From Myxococcota bacterium (GTDB taxonomy: Bacteria; Myxococcota_A; UBA796; UBA9615; JAKLKC01): a stretch of DNA of 64,000 nt. The stretch's first letter is position 1; every line of letters starts with the position of its first letter. Of this stretch, positions 27,695 to 37,294 are shown piece by piece. The translations under genes and the position numbers were made by a program. Where the stretch lies: positions 46,185 to 110,184 of the forward strand of contig JAKLKC010000017.1 in NCBI GenBank assembly GCA_023150875.1, in the 5' to 3' direction. The notes beneath the pieces were generated by a model, which worked only from the letters and a program-made list of their open reading frames with translations, searched no databases and was not told where the DNA came from.

Positions 27695-28344
27695 CGGTGG
27701 CATCCAGAGCAGTGGAGCGGCGGGTTGGGCTGACGCTCGCGCTCCTCGTCGGACTTCGGGTCGTACGCCGCGGCGTCCGCCTCGCTCCAGGTCATGTCGG
27801 TGACCCGATCCGCGGGGCGGAGGTGGGGCTCGGGGTTCCGGTGGCAGTCGAGGCACCACCCCATGCTGAGGGGCTCGTGCTGGAACACCTCGTCCATCTG
27901 GTCGATGCGGCCGTGGCAGGAGGCGCAGCCCACGCCCGCGGCGAGGTGGGCGCTGTGGTCGAAGTAGGCGTAGTCCGGGAGCATGTGCACCCGGGTCCAC
28001 TCGACGGCCTTCTGGTCGTCGGCGAAGGCCTGCCGGACGAGCTCGAGCTTGGGGCTGTCGTACCGGACCACCCCGTGACAGTTCATGCACGTCGACGTCG
28101 TGGGGACGGCGGCCAGGGCGCCCTGCTCGACGGTGTTGTGGCAGTAGCGGCAGTCCATCCCCAGGTCGCCGGCGTGCAGCTTGTGGCTGAACGGGACCGG
28201 CTGCTCGGGCATGTACCCGACGTCCGTGTACTTGGGGGAGAACCAGTACCAGACCGCGCCGGTGGCCGCGGCGAGCGCGACGGGCGCGCCTACGGCGAGC
28301 ACCGTGGGCAGGGTGTTGAACCAGCGGGGGAAGATGACGGCCAC
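27691..28344 (-). CDS. actA: Alternative complex III subunit ActA (pentahaem cytochrome c)
   Basis: A 217-residue protein anchored by one N-terminal helix (about residues 13-34). Exactly five CxxCH haem motifs are present: CRYCH, CMNCH, CASCH, CLDCH and CSGCH, matching the pentahaem ActA. Additional His residues such as FSHKLH and FDHSAH supply distal ligands. It is the first gene of the actABCDEF operon, with a 314-bp region upstream. Confidence 0.96.
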   Translation of the reverse strand: MAVIFPRWFNTLPTVLAVGAPVALAAATGAVWYWFSPKYTDVGYMPEQPVPFSHKLHAGDLGMDCRYCHNTVEQGALAAVPTTSTCMNCHGVVRYDSPKLELVRQAFADDQKAVEWTRVHMLPDYAYFDHSAHLAAGVGCASCHGRIDQMDEVFQHEPLSMGWCLDCHRNPEPHLRPADRVTDMTWSEADAAAYDPKSDEERERQPNPPLHCSGCHR

Positions 28345-28363
28345 GTGTGTTTCCCTGGGCCCC

Positions 28364-28381
28364 GGCCCCCTTCGAGGGGCC
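28364..28381 (-). promoter_or_regulatory. Hairpin in the actA leader
   Basis: GGCCCC and GGGGCC (28364-28369 and 28376-28381) flank a short CTTCGA loop, 20-37 bases before the actA ATG. It could shape translation start or act as an attenuator. This is seen in sequence only; GC bias makes such stems common. Confidence 0.25.
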
Positions 28382-28564
28382 GCGGGGAGGATGACCGGAC
28401 GGCGCCGCGCGGCGGGTCCTCCGGGGGATCGGCCGGTGCCCCGACGGTTCGAGGGGGCGATCCCGACCGGTCTCCAGGTGGCTCGCCGCGAGAGCCGGGC
28501 AGAGGGTACAGAGGCCGCGCGCCGGGTGCAATCCCGTGGACGCGAAGTTCTGAATGACCCCTCA

Positions 28565-28612
28565 GTGGGGCCAAGTGGGGCTTATGGGCTGGTAAGTACG
28601 GTGGATTTCGGT
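28565..28612 (+). repeat. GTGGGG direct repeats with about 10-bp spacing
   Basis: GTGGGG occurs at 28565-28570 and 28575-28580, then ATGGG at 28584-28588, and GGTGG near 28600 and 28610. Repeats with helical-turn spacing suggest a protein-binding site and look like an MraZ box, but no mraZ gene is present. Confidence 0.35.
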
Positions 28613-28658
28613 GGAGGGAGGGGAGCGCGGCGGGGGAGGCCCGCCACGGCGGGTCCGC

Positions 28659-29186
28659 TCAGAAGTGCCAGCCGACGCGCACGTCGGGCCAGGGGATCAG
28701 GGGGACGTGCCCCGGACCGTCGAAGACGACGAGGAGGGAGAGCTGGAGGGTCACCCCGGTCTCGTGCATCCTCATGGCGCCGAGGCGGATGAAGGGATAG
28801 GCGCGGCCCAAGGGGTCGCCCTCGTCCCGCCAGAGCCGGGGGCCGGGGGCGCCGTCATCGGCGGTGGAGGCCTGGGAGATGACCTCGCCCGCGACGCCTG
28901 CGCCGAAGACCGGCGTCCACTCGCCCCGCACCGGCATGGCCTTCAACTCGCCCCAGAAGGTCTGGTTGACCATGAAGAACCAGCCCCAGCCGCCGGTGAC
29001 GGCGAAGTACTGGACGGGCATGGCCTCGACGTACAGCCCCCCGGTGACCGCCGGGCCGCCGCCCACGAAGCCGAAGCCGATGTGGCGCCCCTCGCGGAAG
29101 CTGTCGGCGATGGGCCGCCCGCGGGCGGCGTGGGACGTGGGACCTGCGGCGAGGGCGAGCGCCAGGGTGGCGGCGGCGAGGCGCAT
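28659..29186 (-). CDS. Exported beta-rich protein, unknown function
   Basis: A 175-residue protein with a signal peptide (MRLAAATLALALAAGPTSHA) and alternating aromatic/Gly strands (GFGFVGGGPAVTGGLYVEAMP, VTGGWGWFFMVNQ) ending in Trp-His-Phe. This is the look of a small outer-membrane barrel: the C-terminal residue is Phe. ATG 29186 is chosen for its GGAGG site and signal peptide. It is divergent from pyruvate kinase. I do not recognise the family. Confidence 0.7.
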   Translation of the reverse strand: MRLAAATLALALAAGPTSHAARGRPIADSFREGRHIGFGFVGGGPAVTGGLYVEAMPVQYFAVTGGWGWFFMVNQTFWGELKAMPVRGEWTPVFGAGVAGEVISQASTADDGAPGPRLWRDEGDPLGRAYPFIRLGAMRMHETGVTLQLSLLVVFDGPGHVPLIPWPDVRVGWHF

Positions 29187-29334
29187 GGGGATCCTCCGGG
29201 TCGGCTCCATGTTACCCTGCGCGCCGCGCAGTGGCAGGCCAGCCACCCGGGCGACCGGCGGGCTTGGGGCCGCGCCCGGTGACGCGGGGGCGGGCGAGCG
29301 CATTCATTGGGCGAGGGGGCGCGAAGAAGGACCC

Positions 29335-30804
29335 ATGCCGGAGCGCAAGACCAAGATCGTCGCGACCCTCGGCCCCGCCTCGTCCTCGCCCGCGGTGCTG
29401 CGGCGGATGATCGAGGCCGGCCTGGACGTCGCCCGGCTGAACTGCTCCCACGCCACCCCCGAGGCCCTGAGCGACTACGTCGAGCAGATCCGGCGCCAGT
29501 CCCGGCTGCTGGAACGCCCGGTGGGGATCCTGCTGGACCTCTCGGGGCCCAAGATCCGCACCGGCCCCCTGGTGGGAGGCGGCCCCGTGCAGCTCCAGGA
29601 GGGGGCGGCGCTCCGCATCGGTCCGGACCTGGCGCCGGGGGACGCCTCGCGGGTGGGGTGCAACTACCCCCACCTCGCCCGCAACGCCGCACCCGGGGAC
29701 GCGGTGCTGCTGGACGACGGCCTCCTGGAGCTGAGGGTCGAGGCGGTCGAAGGGGCGGACGTCGTCTGCCGGGTGGTGGTCGGCGGCCTCTTGCACGAGC
29801 GCAAGGGGATCAACCTGCCCGACGCCCAGGTGGACATCCCCGCCCTCACCGAGAAGGACCGCCGCGACCTGGCGGTGGGGGTGGACCTGGGGGTCGACTA
29901 CGTCGCCCTGTCGTTCGTGCAGCGGGCGGCGGACCTGCTGGAGCTGCGGGCCGAGCTGGACCGCCTGCGCTCGGACGTGCCCATCATCGCCAAGATCGAG
30001 AAGCCCCAGGCGATCCTCAACCTGGAGGAGATCCTGGAGGTCACGGACGGGGTGATGGTGGCCCGGGGGGACCTGGGGGTCGAGGCGGGCGCCCACCGGG
30101 TGCCGGTGCTCCAGAAGCGGATCCTGGCCGCCGCGAACCGGCGGGGCCTGGTGGACATCACCGCCACCCAGATGCTCGACTCGATGATCCGCAACCCCCG
30201 GCCGACCCGCGCCGAGGCGTCGGACGTCGCCAACGCCATCCTGGACGGCACCGACGCCGTGATGCTGTCGGGGGAGACGGCGACGGGCCGCTACCCGGTG
30301 GAGGCGGTGGCGATGATGGACCGGATCGCCCGGGAGGTGGAGGGGAGCGGCTGGCGCGAGCGGGAGGAGGGGTACGACCCCGTCCAGGGGCACGACGGGC
30401 CGTCGGCGGCGGTGGCGCGGGCGGCGTGCCTCATCGCCCGGGACCCGCGCTTCCGAGCCGTCATCGTGCTGACCAGCACGGGGGTGACGGCCCGTCTGGT
30501 CAGCGCCTATCGCCCCCGGGGGGACATCCTCGCCCTGACTCCCTCGCGCCAGACCTGCCAGCGGCTGGCGCTGGTGCGGGGGGTGCGGCCGGTCTTCCAC
30601 CCCTTCTCGGGCACCACCGACGCCATCCTGGCGAGCGGTGAGGAGGTCCTGCTGGACCGCGGGCTCCTGGCCCCGGGGGACGAGGCGATCCTGGTGTCCG
30701 GCCAGCTCGACTCCCGGGGCGTCACCCACCTGCTCAAGGTCTTCACCGTGGGGCGGCACCATGCCCCCTCCGCGGGGGAGACCTCCGCGACCATCGAGCC
30801 GTGA
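29335..30804 (+). CDS. pyk: Pyruvate kinase
   Basis: A 489-residue pyruvate kinase, which converts phosphoenolpyruvate and ADP to pyruvate and ATP. The N-terminal [12 protein letters not shown], the active-site [11 protein letters not shown] (catalytic Lys) and [10 protein letters not shown], and the K+/Mg2+ site residues are intact. The C-terminal allosteric domain is full length. ATG 29335 follows AAGAAGG by four bases. The stop overlaps the GTG of the next gene (GTGA), an odd pairing of glycolysis with a lipoprotein. Confidence 0.96.
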   Translation: MPERKTKIVATLGPASSSPAVLRRMIEAGLDVARLNCSHATPEALSDYVEQIRRQSRLLERPVGILLDLSGPKIRTGPLVGGGPVQLQEGAALRIGPDLAPGDASRVGCNYPHLARNAAPGDAVLLDDGLLELRVEAVEGADVVCRVVVGGLLHERKGINLPDAQVDIPALTEKDRRDLAVGVDLGVDYVALSFVQRAADLLELRAELDRLRSDVPIIAKIEKPQAILNLEEILEVTDGVMVARGDLGVEAGAHRVPVLQKRILAAANRRGLVDITATQMLDSMIRNPRPTRAEASDVANAILDGTDAVMLSGETATGRYPVEAVAMMDRIAREVEGSGWREREEGYDPVQGHDGPSAAVARAACLIARDPRFRAVIVLTSTGVTARLVSAYRPRGDILALTPSRQTCQRLALVRGVRPVFHPFSGTTDAILASGEEVLLDRGLLAPGDEAILVSGQLDSRGVTHLLKVFTVGRHHAPSAGETSATIEP

Positions 30805-31925
30805 CGCCCCCCACCGCCTCCCCCCGCGGCCGGGCCGCCTGGGCCCTCGCTGCCCTCGCCGCCTCCCTGCACGCCTGCGCCCCCGCGGGGGGGCACGACG
30901 ACGATCCGCCGGCGGACGACGACTCCGCGGACCCCGGCGACGACGACTCCGCGGACCCTGGCGACGACGACTCCGCGTTCGTCAACGGACCGGTGGACGT
31001 GCCCAGCGACGACCAGGACCCCTGGCACGTGCTGGTCTCCTCCGACCACGGCGACTCCCCGGCCATCACCGAGTGGGACCTGGCGTGGAACGTCACGTGG
31101 TACGTGCCGGTCATCGGCGCCTACAACGCCGAGGGCTTCGTGAGGCAGGCGGACGGGTCGACGATCTTCGTCGAGGTGAACATCCCCTTCCGGCGCTTCG
31201 GCATCATCGAGTACGACCGCCTGGGCCTTCCGACCTGGCAGTACCAGGGCGGCCAGGGGAACCTCCAGCACGCCCACGACGTCGCCCTGACCCCGGACGG
31301 CGGGATCCTGGTCGCCGACACCGACGCCAGCCGCGTCTTCGAGATGGACCGGGACGAGAACCTCCGCTGGACGCTGGACACCCTCCCCGACGGCACCGAA
31401 CTGAAGTACCCCAACGGCATGGAGCTGGCCGAGGTGGACGGCGAGATCCTGCTGGTGGTGTCGGCCCGGACCTTCGTCTCCGAGGGGAACGACGGCTTCC
31501 AGGCGGTGATCCTCTTCCGCTACCTGGGCCCGGACGAGCCCCCGGAGTTCCTCTGGCGCTTCCCCGAGGAGGTGGACCTGGAGGTCCTGAGCGTCCCCCA
31601 CGGGCCCCACTTCACGGCGGACGGCGGCGTGATGGTGACCTCCTCCTCCCACGGCCAGGTCGTTGGCCTGGACCCCTCGGGCCAAGAAATGTGGCGCCTC
31701 CCCCCTCCGGACGACGAGGTGGTCTTCGACCATCCCCGGGACGCCCTCTTCACCCCCGACGGCACCCTCCTGGTCGCCGACACGTTCTCCGAGCGCATCA
31801 TGGAGATCGGCGACCCCTTCGGCACCTTCGACCTCCTCCGGGAGGCCCCCCTGGAGGGCAACTTCCGCCTCTCCATCGTCGACTGCGCCCGGGCCGAGGA
31901 CGGCTCGTCGACGGCGTGCTTCTGA
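30801..31925 (+). CDS. Beta-propeller (NHL/SMP-30-like) lipoprotein with DDDS linker
   Basis: A 374-residue secreted protein. Its signal peptide ends near SLHAC (lipobox-like); an acidic linker with repeated DDDSADPG follows, then a propeller with repeated LTPDGGILVADTDASRVFEMD and LFTPDGTLLVADTFSERIMEI blades, as in NHL or arylsulfotransferase-like propellers (motif HAHDVALTPDG). Function may be a surface binding protein or an enzyme of the arylsulfotransferase type; catalytic residues cannot be fixed by eye. The GTG start overlaps pyk by four bases. Confidence 0.75.
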   Translation: MTPPTASPRGRAAWALAALAASLHACAPAGGHDDDPPADDDSADPGDDDSADPGDDDSAFVNGPVDVPSDDQDPWHVLVSSDHGDSPAITEWDLAWNVTWYVPVIGAYNAEGFVRQADGSTIFVEVNIPFRRFGIIEYDRLGLPTWQYQGGQGNLQHAHDVALTPDGGILVADTDASRVFEMDRDENLRWTLDTLPDGTELKYPNGMELAEVDGEILLVVSARTFVSEGNDGFQAVILFRYLGPDEPPEFLWRFPEEVDLEVLSVPHGPHFTADGGVMVTSSSHGQVVGLDPSGQEMWRLPPPDDEVVFDHPRDALFTPDGTLLVADTFSERIMEIGDPFGTFDLLREAPLEGNFRLSIVDCARAEDGSSTACF

Positions 31926-31928
31926 CGG

Positions 31929-31946
31929 GCGGGCCCTCGTGCCCGC
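31929..31946. terminator. Short hairpin between convergent genes
   Basis: GCGGGC-CCTCGT-GCCCGC, a 6-bp stem with a 6-base loop, lies in the 60-bp gap after the propeller gene and before the convergent histidine kinase stop. There is no T-tract; candidate only. Confidence 0.3.
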
Positions 31947-31985
31947 TCCCGGGCGCGGCGCCGCGTGTCGGCGGTTGGGGCCCAC

Positions 31986-34802
31986 TCACGCGGAACCCGG
32001 GGACGGGAGCCCAGGGGAAGGGTCCACGGACCCGCGCCGCTCGTGGCCCGCGCGGTCCAGGACCCGCTCCACGTCGTCCCAGGCCACCGGCTTGGTCAGG
32101 TGGACGTCGAACCCCGCGTCCCGGGACCGCCGCCGGTCCTCCTCGCCCCCCCAGCCCGTGAGGGCCACCAGGAGCGCGCGGTCGGCCCCGTGCTCCTCCC
32201 GCACCCGGCGCGCCACCTCGTAGCCGCTGATGTCGGGCAGCCCGATGTCCAGGAACACCACGTCGGGATGGAACTCCCTCACCGAGACCAGGGCGCCCGT
32301 CCCCTCGTGGGCGGTCCGCACGGCGTGCCCCGAGAGGGACACCAGCTCGGCCAGGGTGGCGCCGGCGTCCACGTTGTCGTCCACGACGAGCACCCTCAAG
32401 CGGGGCGACGTGGGGAGACGGAGCGCTTCCTCGCCGGGCCGCTCCTCCGCCGCGGGGGACGCGGCGACGGGGATCCTCACCGTGAACGTGCTCCCCTTCC
32501 CCGCTCCCTCGCTCTCGGCCCGGACGGTCCCCCCGTGCAGCTCCACAAGGCGCTGCACCAGGGACAGGCCGATGCCCAGCCCCCCCTGGGCGGGGTCCAG
32601 GGACCTCCCTCCCTGGGTGAACAGATCGAAAACCCGCGGGAGGAGGTCGGGGGGGATCCCGACGCCGTCGTCGGCCACCTGGATCACGGCGCCCCCTCCC
32701 TCGCGCCAGGCCGCGAGCCGGATGCGCCCCCCCTCGGGAGTGAACTTCGCCGCGTTGTTCATCAGGTTGCTGACGACCTGGGCCAGGCGGGTCCGGTCCG
32801 CCTCCACCACCAGGGAGGGCTCGGGGAGGCCCGTGACCAGCTCCTGGCGCCGGGCGTCCACGAGGGGCCGGCTGGTCTCCAGTGCGTCCTCCAGCACCGC
32901 CCGCAGGGGGACGTTCGTCTTCCGCAGGTCGACTCGGCCCCGGCTGATGCGCGACACGTCCAGGAGGTCCTCCACCAGCCGAACCATGTGGGCGAGCTGG
33001 CGCTCCATCACCCCGACGATGCGCGCTTCCCGCGGGGAGGTGGGTAGCCGCTTGAGGACCTCCAGCCCGGTCCGCAGCGGCGCGAGGGGGTTGCGCAGCT
33101 CGTGGGCCAGCGTGGCCAGGAACTCGTCCTTGCGCCGGTCCGCCTCCCGGAGCGCCTCCTCGGCGCGCACCCGGTCGGTCACGTCGGCGAACACGATCCC
33201 GACCCCCGAGATGCCTCCCCCGGCGTCCCGGACGGGGTAGTAGCTGCAGCTCGTGTGGACCGCCTCGCCGGGCCGGGCGACGGCCTCGTCGGAGATCGGG
33301 ACGTCGCGCAGCGTCTCGCCCCCGTCGAGCACCCGCCGGAAGATCGGCTCCAGCAAGGGCCACAGGTGGGGGACCATCTCGGACACCGATCTCCCCAGGT
33401 GGTCGGCCGCGGACCTCCCGGCGTACCGCGCCAGGGCGTCGTTGATGCGGACGAACCGGATGGAGCGGTCCACGAACCCCAGGCCCACCGGCGCCGACAG
33501 GAGCAGGCCCTCGAGCATCGTCCGCTCCCCGGCCAGGTCCTCCTGGGCGCGCTTCTCGGCGGAGACGTCCCGCATCACCGCCGCCATCCAGGCGACCGAC
33601 CCGCCCCGGCGGTGCCCCGAGGCGACGACGGAGACCGGGACCTCCCCTCCGTCGCGGCGCAGGAGGGCCGACTCCCCGCGCCACGAGCCGCCCTCCACCA
33701 GGGCCGGCACCACCGTCCGCGCGACGAGCTCCGCCGCGGCGGGCGGGAGGAGCGCCGCGAGGGGCAGCCCGGCGACGTCCTCGTCCTCGGGGATCCCCGC
33801 CATGCGGCGGCCGGCGCGGTTGAGGTAGAGGAGGCGGGCGTCGGGGCCGGCGATGGCGACCAGGTCCGTCGTGGTCTCAACCACGTCCGCCAGGCGCTGG
33901 CGGTCGGCCTCGGCCCGGCGCCGCCGGACGTCCAGGCGCTCGGCGGTGGCGGTCGCGAAGAGCACCAGGGCGCCGAACACCAGGGTGTGGATGGTCGCCA
34001 GCGCAGCCATCCGCACCGCGACCGACGACAGGCCCTGCTGCTCGCTTGCCGTCACCGCAGCCCCGGCCACCAGCGGCACCAGGACCGTCGCCGGGAGCAG
34101 CCGCCGGGCCATGTGCCCGCCCGGTCCCGGCGCGGCGAGGACCCACAGCCACCCCGCGGCCCCCCGGGCCAGCAGCGCCGCGACGCCCAGCGCGGCGAGG
34201 GCGGCGGCGGTGTGCACCGCCATGGCGGTGAACCCCCGGATCTCGTAGAGCTCCCTGAACCCGTAGGCGTACCCCAGCAACGCCAGGTGCCCGGTGAGCG
34301 CCGCGACGAGGGCCATCGCCTGTCCCGCCCGGTCCAGCGGCTTCGACCCCCGGCTGGCGACCATCGAGAGCCCGAGGAGCACCAGGCACGCCGCCGTCGT
34401 CGGCGCCACCGATCCGGGCAGGGTGAAACGGGAAACGTCGCGTGGGTCATCCGGGAGCGCCCGGCCGATGCCGAGGTCGAGGCCGGTGGTCTCCTGCGCG
34501 AGGGTCAGCGCCCCCACGGCCGCGGCGGCGAGGGCCGGCAGCCACACCCGGGCCGCCACGGCCCGACGCGCCCCGGCGTCCACGGAGATCCACAGGAGGA
34601 CGATGCAGACGGCGGTGTACCCCGCCATCGGGGTGAACTCGGGGGCCACCGTGGTCAGGATGGGGATGCGGAAGACCCAACCGGCGAGGCCCACGACACC
34701 CAGGGCCCCCCCCAGGCCCGCGAGGCCCCGGGCCCAGGACCTCAACCGGCCGTCGACCGCTTCCCCGCGGTCGGCGTCGTCTCCCCAGTCCATCCGCTCC
34801 AT
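31986..34802 (-). CDS. Hybrid sensor histidine kinase with membrane sensor and two PAS domains
   Basis: A 938-residue protein. The N-terminal about 280 residues hold about seven to eight membrane helices (a MASE-like sensor). Two PAS domains follow (first containing VVETTTDLVAIAGPDARLLYLNRAG, second starting LEGLLLSAPVGLGFVD). Then come HisKA with phospho-His in FLATLAHELRNPLAPL (near 566), a HATPase domain (NLMNNAAKFTPEGG, DDGVGIPPD, GGLGIGLSLV) and a receiver with phospho-Asp in PDVVFLDIGLPDISG (near 851). ATG 34802 is chosen; ATG 34793 is possible. No separate response regulator is adjacent, so it likely passes phosphate to a distant partner. Confidence 0.92.
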   Translation of the reverse strand: MERMDWGDDADRGEAVDGRLRSWARGLAGLGGALGVVGLAGWVFRIPILTTVAPEFTPMAGYTAVCIVLLWISVDAGARRAVAARVWLPALAAAAVGALTLAQETTGLDLGIGRALPDDPRDVSRFTLPGSVAPTTAACLVLLGLSMVASRGSKPLDRAGQAMALVAALTGHLALLGYAYGFRELYEIRGFTAMAVHTAAALAALGVAALLARGAAGWLWVLAAPGPGGHMARRLLPATVLVPLVAGAAVTASEQQGLSSVAVRMAALATIHTLVFGALVLFATATAERLDVRRRRAEADRQRLADVVETTTDLVAIAGPDARLLYLNRAGRRMAGIPEDEDVAGLPLAALLPPAAAELVARTVVPALVEGGSWRGESALLRRDGGEVPVSVVASGHRRGGSVAWMAAVMRDVSAEKRAQEDLAGERTMLEGLLLSAPVGLGFVDRSIRFVRINDALARYAGRSAADHLGRSVSEMVPHLWPLLEPIFRRVLDGGETLRDVPISDEAVARPGEAVHTSCSYYPVRDAGGGISGVGIVFADVTDRVRAEEALREADRRKDEFLATLAHELRNPLAPLRTGLEVLKRLPTSPREARIVGVMERQLAHMVRLVEDLLDVSRISRGRVDLRKTNVPLRAVLEDALETSRPLVDARRQELVTGLPEPSLVVEADRTRLAQVVSNLMNNAAKFTPEGGRIRLAAWREGGGAVIQVADDGVGIPPDLLPRVFDLFTQGGRSLDPAQGGLGIGLSLVQRLVELHGGTVRAESEGAGKGSTFTVRIPVAASPAAEERPGEEALRLPTSPRLRVLVVDDNVDAGATLAELVSLSGHAVRTAHEGTGALVSVREFHPDVVFLDIGLPDISGYEVARRVREEHGADRALLVALTGWGGEEDRRRSRDAGFDVHLTKPVAWDDVERVLDRAGHERRGSVDPSPGLPSPGSA

Positions 34803-35097
34803 CCCCCCGCACCCCAACGCCGCCGGGATGTTCCGCCCCGCATGCGCAAGGACCATACCACCCGCGGGTCGAGGGCGCGCGCGCGAGCCTTCCCACGGCG
34901 ACCGCCCGCCCGTCGCCCTCCCGGACCCCCGGGAGGCGCGGACTCCCCCCCGGGCAGGGGCCCCGCGCCGACGAAGTCCCCGGGCCGGGATTTCTGGACC
35001 TTCCGGCGTTCCGTGACCGGCCCGGGATGGGTACGATGCCCGCTGGCGGCAGGCAGCGCTCGCCAGCCCGGGAGCATGAGTGGACGGAAGGACGTCG

Positions 35098-37140
35098 ATG
35101 GGGTTCGCCGCCGCGATGATCCTGGCGCTGGTGTGCGGCTGCCTGGCTCCGCCCTACGAGGGTGACGACGACGCGGGGGCCGACGACGACACGTCGATGG
35201 CGGACGACGACTCCACCCCTCCCTCCGACGACGACAGCACCGGACCTCCCCCCGATCCCGACGGCGACGGGTACGACGAGACGACCGACTGCGACGAGAC
35301 GAACGCGGCGGTCCACCCCGGCGCGACCGAGACCTGCAACGACATCGACGACGACTGTGACCTGGTGGTGGACGAGGGCTTCGACGCCGACGGCGACGGG
35401 TACAAGTCGTGCGGCACCTCCCCCGACTGCGACGACGCCCGGGGGGCGGTCCACCCCGGCGCGACGGAGACGTGCAACGGGGTCGACGACGACTGCGACG
35501 AGGCGATCGACGAGGGCTTCGACGCCGACGGCGACGGGTACGCCGGGTGTTCCGGCGACTGCGACGACGCGGACGCCGCGATCCACCCTGGCGCCGCCGA
35601 GGTCTGCGACGGTGGCGACGACGACTGCGACGGGGTGGCGGACGAGGGTTTCGACGTCGACGTCGACGGCACGACCTCGTGCGGGGGGGACTGCGACGAC
35701 GGCGATCCCGAGGTCCACCCGGGAGCGGAAGAGGCCTGCGGCAACGGGATCGACGACGACTGCGACGGCGGGGCGGGGGCGTGCGGGCTCCATGGGCCTC
35801 TCGCGCTCGCGGACGCCGACGCCAGGCTCCACGGCGAAGACGCGGGCGACTGGGCCGGCTACACCGTCGCGGGCGCAGGGGACGTGAACGGCGACGGCTT
35901 CGACGACCTCCTCATCGGCGCGGTGTACGACGACGCCGGCGGCAACCACGCCGGCGCGGCGTTCCTGGTGCTGGGCCCGGTGACCGGCGCCATCGACCTG
36001 GGAATGGCCGACGCCAAGCTCGTCGGGGAGGACCCGTCGGACCTCGCGGGGGAGTCCATCGCGGGCGCGGGGGACGTGAACGGCGATGGCTTCGACGACC
36101 TCCTCATCGGCGCCTACCTGGACGACTCGGGCGGGGACGCCTCGGGCGCGGCCTACCTGGTGCTGGGTCCGGTGAACGGCACCGTCCCCCTGGCGGCAGC
36201 GGACGCCAGGCTCGCCGGTGAGAGCGCGTCGGACTACGCGGGCCGGTCCGTCGCGGGCGCGGGGGACGTGAACGGCGACGGCTTCGACGACCTCCTCGTC
36301 GGGGCTTCCCAGGACGACACCGGCGGCACGGACGCCGGAGCGGCCTACCTGGTGCTGGGTCCGGTGAGCGGCCACGCCAACCTCTGGACCGCCGACGCGA
36401 AGCTGATCGGGGAGGACGCGGACGACCTCGCGGGCTGCTCGGTCTCGGGTGCCGGCGACGTGGATGGCGACGGGTACGACGACGTCCTCGTCGGGGCGTA
36501 CCAGGACGACACCGGCGGCACGGACGCTGGAGCGGCGTACCTCGTGCTGGGCCCGGTGTTCGGACAGGTGGACCTGTCGGCCGCGGAGGCCAAGCTCTAC
36601 GGAGAGAGCGAGGCCAGCGCGTCGGGCTACTCGGTGTCGGGCGCCGGGGACGTGAACGACGACGGCTACGGCGACCTCCTCATCGGCGCGTACTACGACG
36701 ACACCGGCGGCGATCGCGCCGGCGCGACGTACCTGGTGCTGGGTCCGGTGTCAGGCACCGCCAGCCTGGCGACCGCGGCCAAGCTCTACGGGGAGGAGCC
36801 TTCGGACTTCGCGGGCCGGTCGGGCTCGGGCGCGGGGGACGTGAACGGCGACGGCTACGACGACCTCCTCATCGGCGCGCTCTACGAGGACACGGGCGGC
36901 GATGCCGCGGGGGCGGCCTACCTCGTGCTGGGCCCGGCGACCGGCGTCGGCGACCTTGCGGGTGCCGAAGCGAAGCTGATCGGGGAGAGCGTGGGCGACA
37001 TCGCGGGCCGGTCCGTCGCGGGCGCGGGGGACGTGAACGGCGACGGCTACGACGACCTCCTCATCGGCGCGCAGTGGAGCGACGTCGGCGGAGAGGACTC
37101 GGGCGCGGCCTACCTGGTGCTGGGGGGACCGGGGCTCTAG
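35098..37140 (+). CDS. MopE-motif and seven-bladed FG-GAP lipoprotein
   Basis: A 680-residue lipoprotein (signal ends LALVCGC). Parts in order: an acidic DDDST linker (about residues 22-55), four Cys/Asp MopE-type motifs (TCNDIDDDCD, TCNGVDDDCD, VCDGGDDDCD, ACGNGIDDDCD), then seven nearly identical FG-GAP repeats with GDVNGDGFDDLLIGA Ca2+-loop cores spaced about 65 residues apart, which is the count for one integrin-alpha-like propeller. ATG 35098 has AAGGA before it. Likely a calcium-dependent surface adhesin or binding protein. The repeats are so alike that recombination within the gene is plausible. Confidence 0.88.
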   Translation: MGFAAAMILALVCGCLAPPYEGDDDAGADDDTSMADDDSTPPSDDDSTGPPPDPDGDGYDETTDCDETNAAVHPGATETCNDIDDDCDLVVDEGFDADGDGYKSCGTSPDCDDARGAVHPGATETCNGVDDDCDEAIDEGFDADGDGYAGCSGDCDDADAAIHPGAAEVCDGGDDDCDGVADEGFDVDVDGTTSCGGDCDDGDPEVHPGAEEACGNGIDDDCDGGAGACGLHGPLALADADARLHGEDAGDWAGYTVAGAGDVNGDGFDDLLIGAVYDDAGGNHAGAAFLVLGPVTGAIDLGMADAKLVGEDPSDLAGESIAGAGDVNGDGFDDLLIGAYLDDSGGDASGAAYLVLGPVNGTVPLAAADARLAGESASDYAGRSVAGAGDVNGDGFDDLLVGASQDDTGGTDAGAAYLVLGPVSGHANLWTADAKLIGEDADDLAGCSVSGAGDVDGDGYDDVLVGAYQDDTGGTDAGAAYLVLGPVFGQVDLSAAEAKLYGESEASASGYSVSGAGDVNDDGYGDLLIGAYYDDTGGDRAGATYLVLGPVSGTASLATAAKLYGEEPSDFAGRSGSGAGDVNGDGYDDLLIGALYEDTGGDAAGAAYLVLGPATGVGDLAGAEAKLIGESVGDIAGRSVAGAGDVNGDGYDDLLIGAQWSDVGGEDSGAAYLVLGGPGL

Positions 37141-37294
37141 CCACGTTCCCAAGAGGGTGTCCCCCTCATGTCCGCCTGCTGCGCGTGCCGAGTGGCCTGA
37201 TGCGCCGCTTCCGCCCCGGTCGGCCGCCGGTCGGATTTCGCCCGGCACGCCAACCCCGCAGCCCCGGTCGGCGAAGTGGGGAGCCGAACGGCCC

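Larger units (their letters stand above)
28345..28658. other. 314-bp region upstream of the act operon
   Basis: This holds the act operon leader and the 3' flank of the small periplasmic protein gene. No gene is supported. The 28364-28381 hairpin and the GTGGGG repeats at 28565-28612 are the only marked structures. The stretch near 28550-28612 is clearly less GC-rich than its surroundings and is the most likely promoter area. Confidence 0.55.

Noticed and set aside
28565..28612. mraZ or start of a division/cell-wall cluster
   Set aside because: Only the repeat pattern fits. No mraZ or mur/fts gene follows on either strand.
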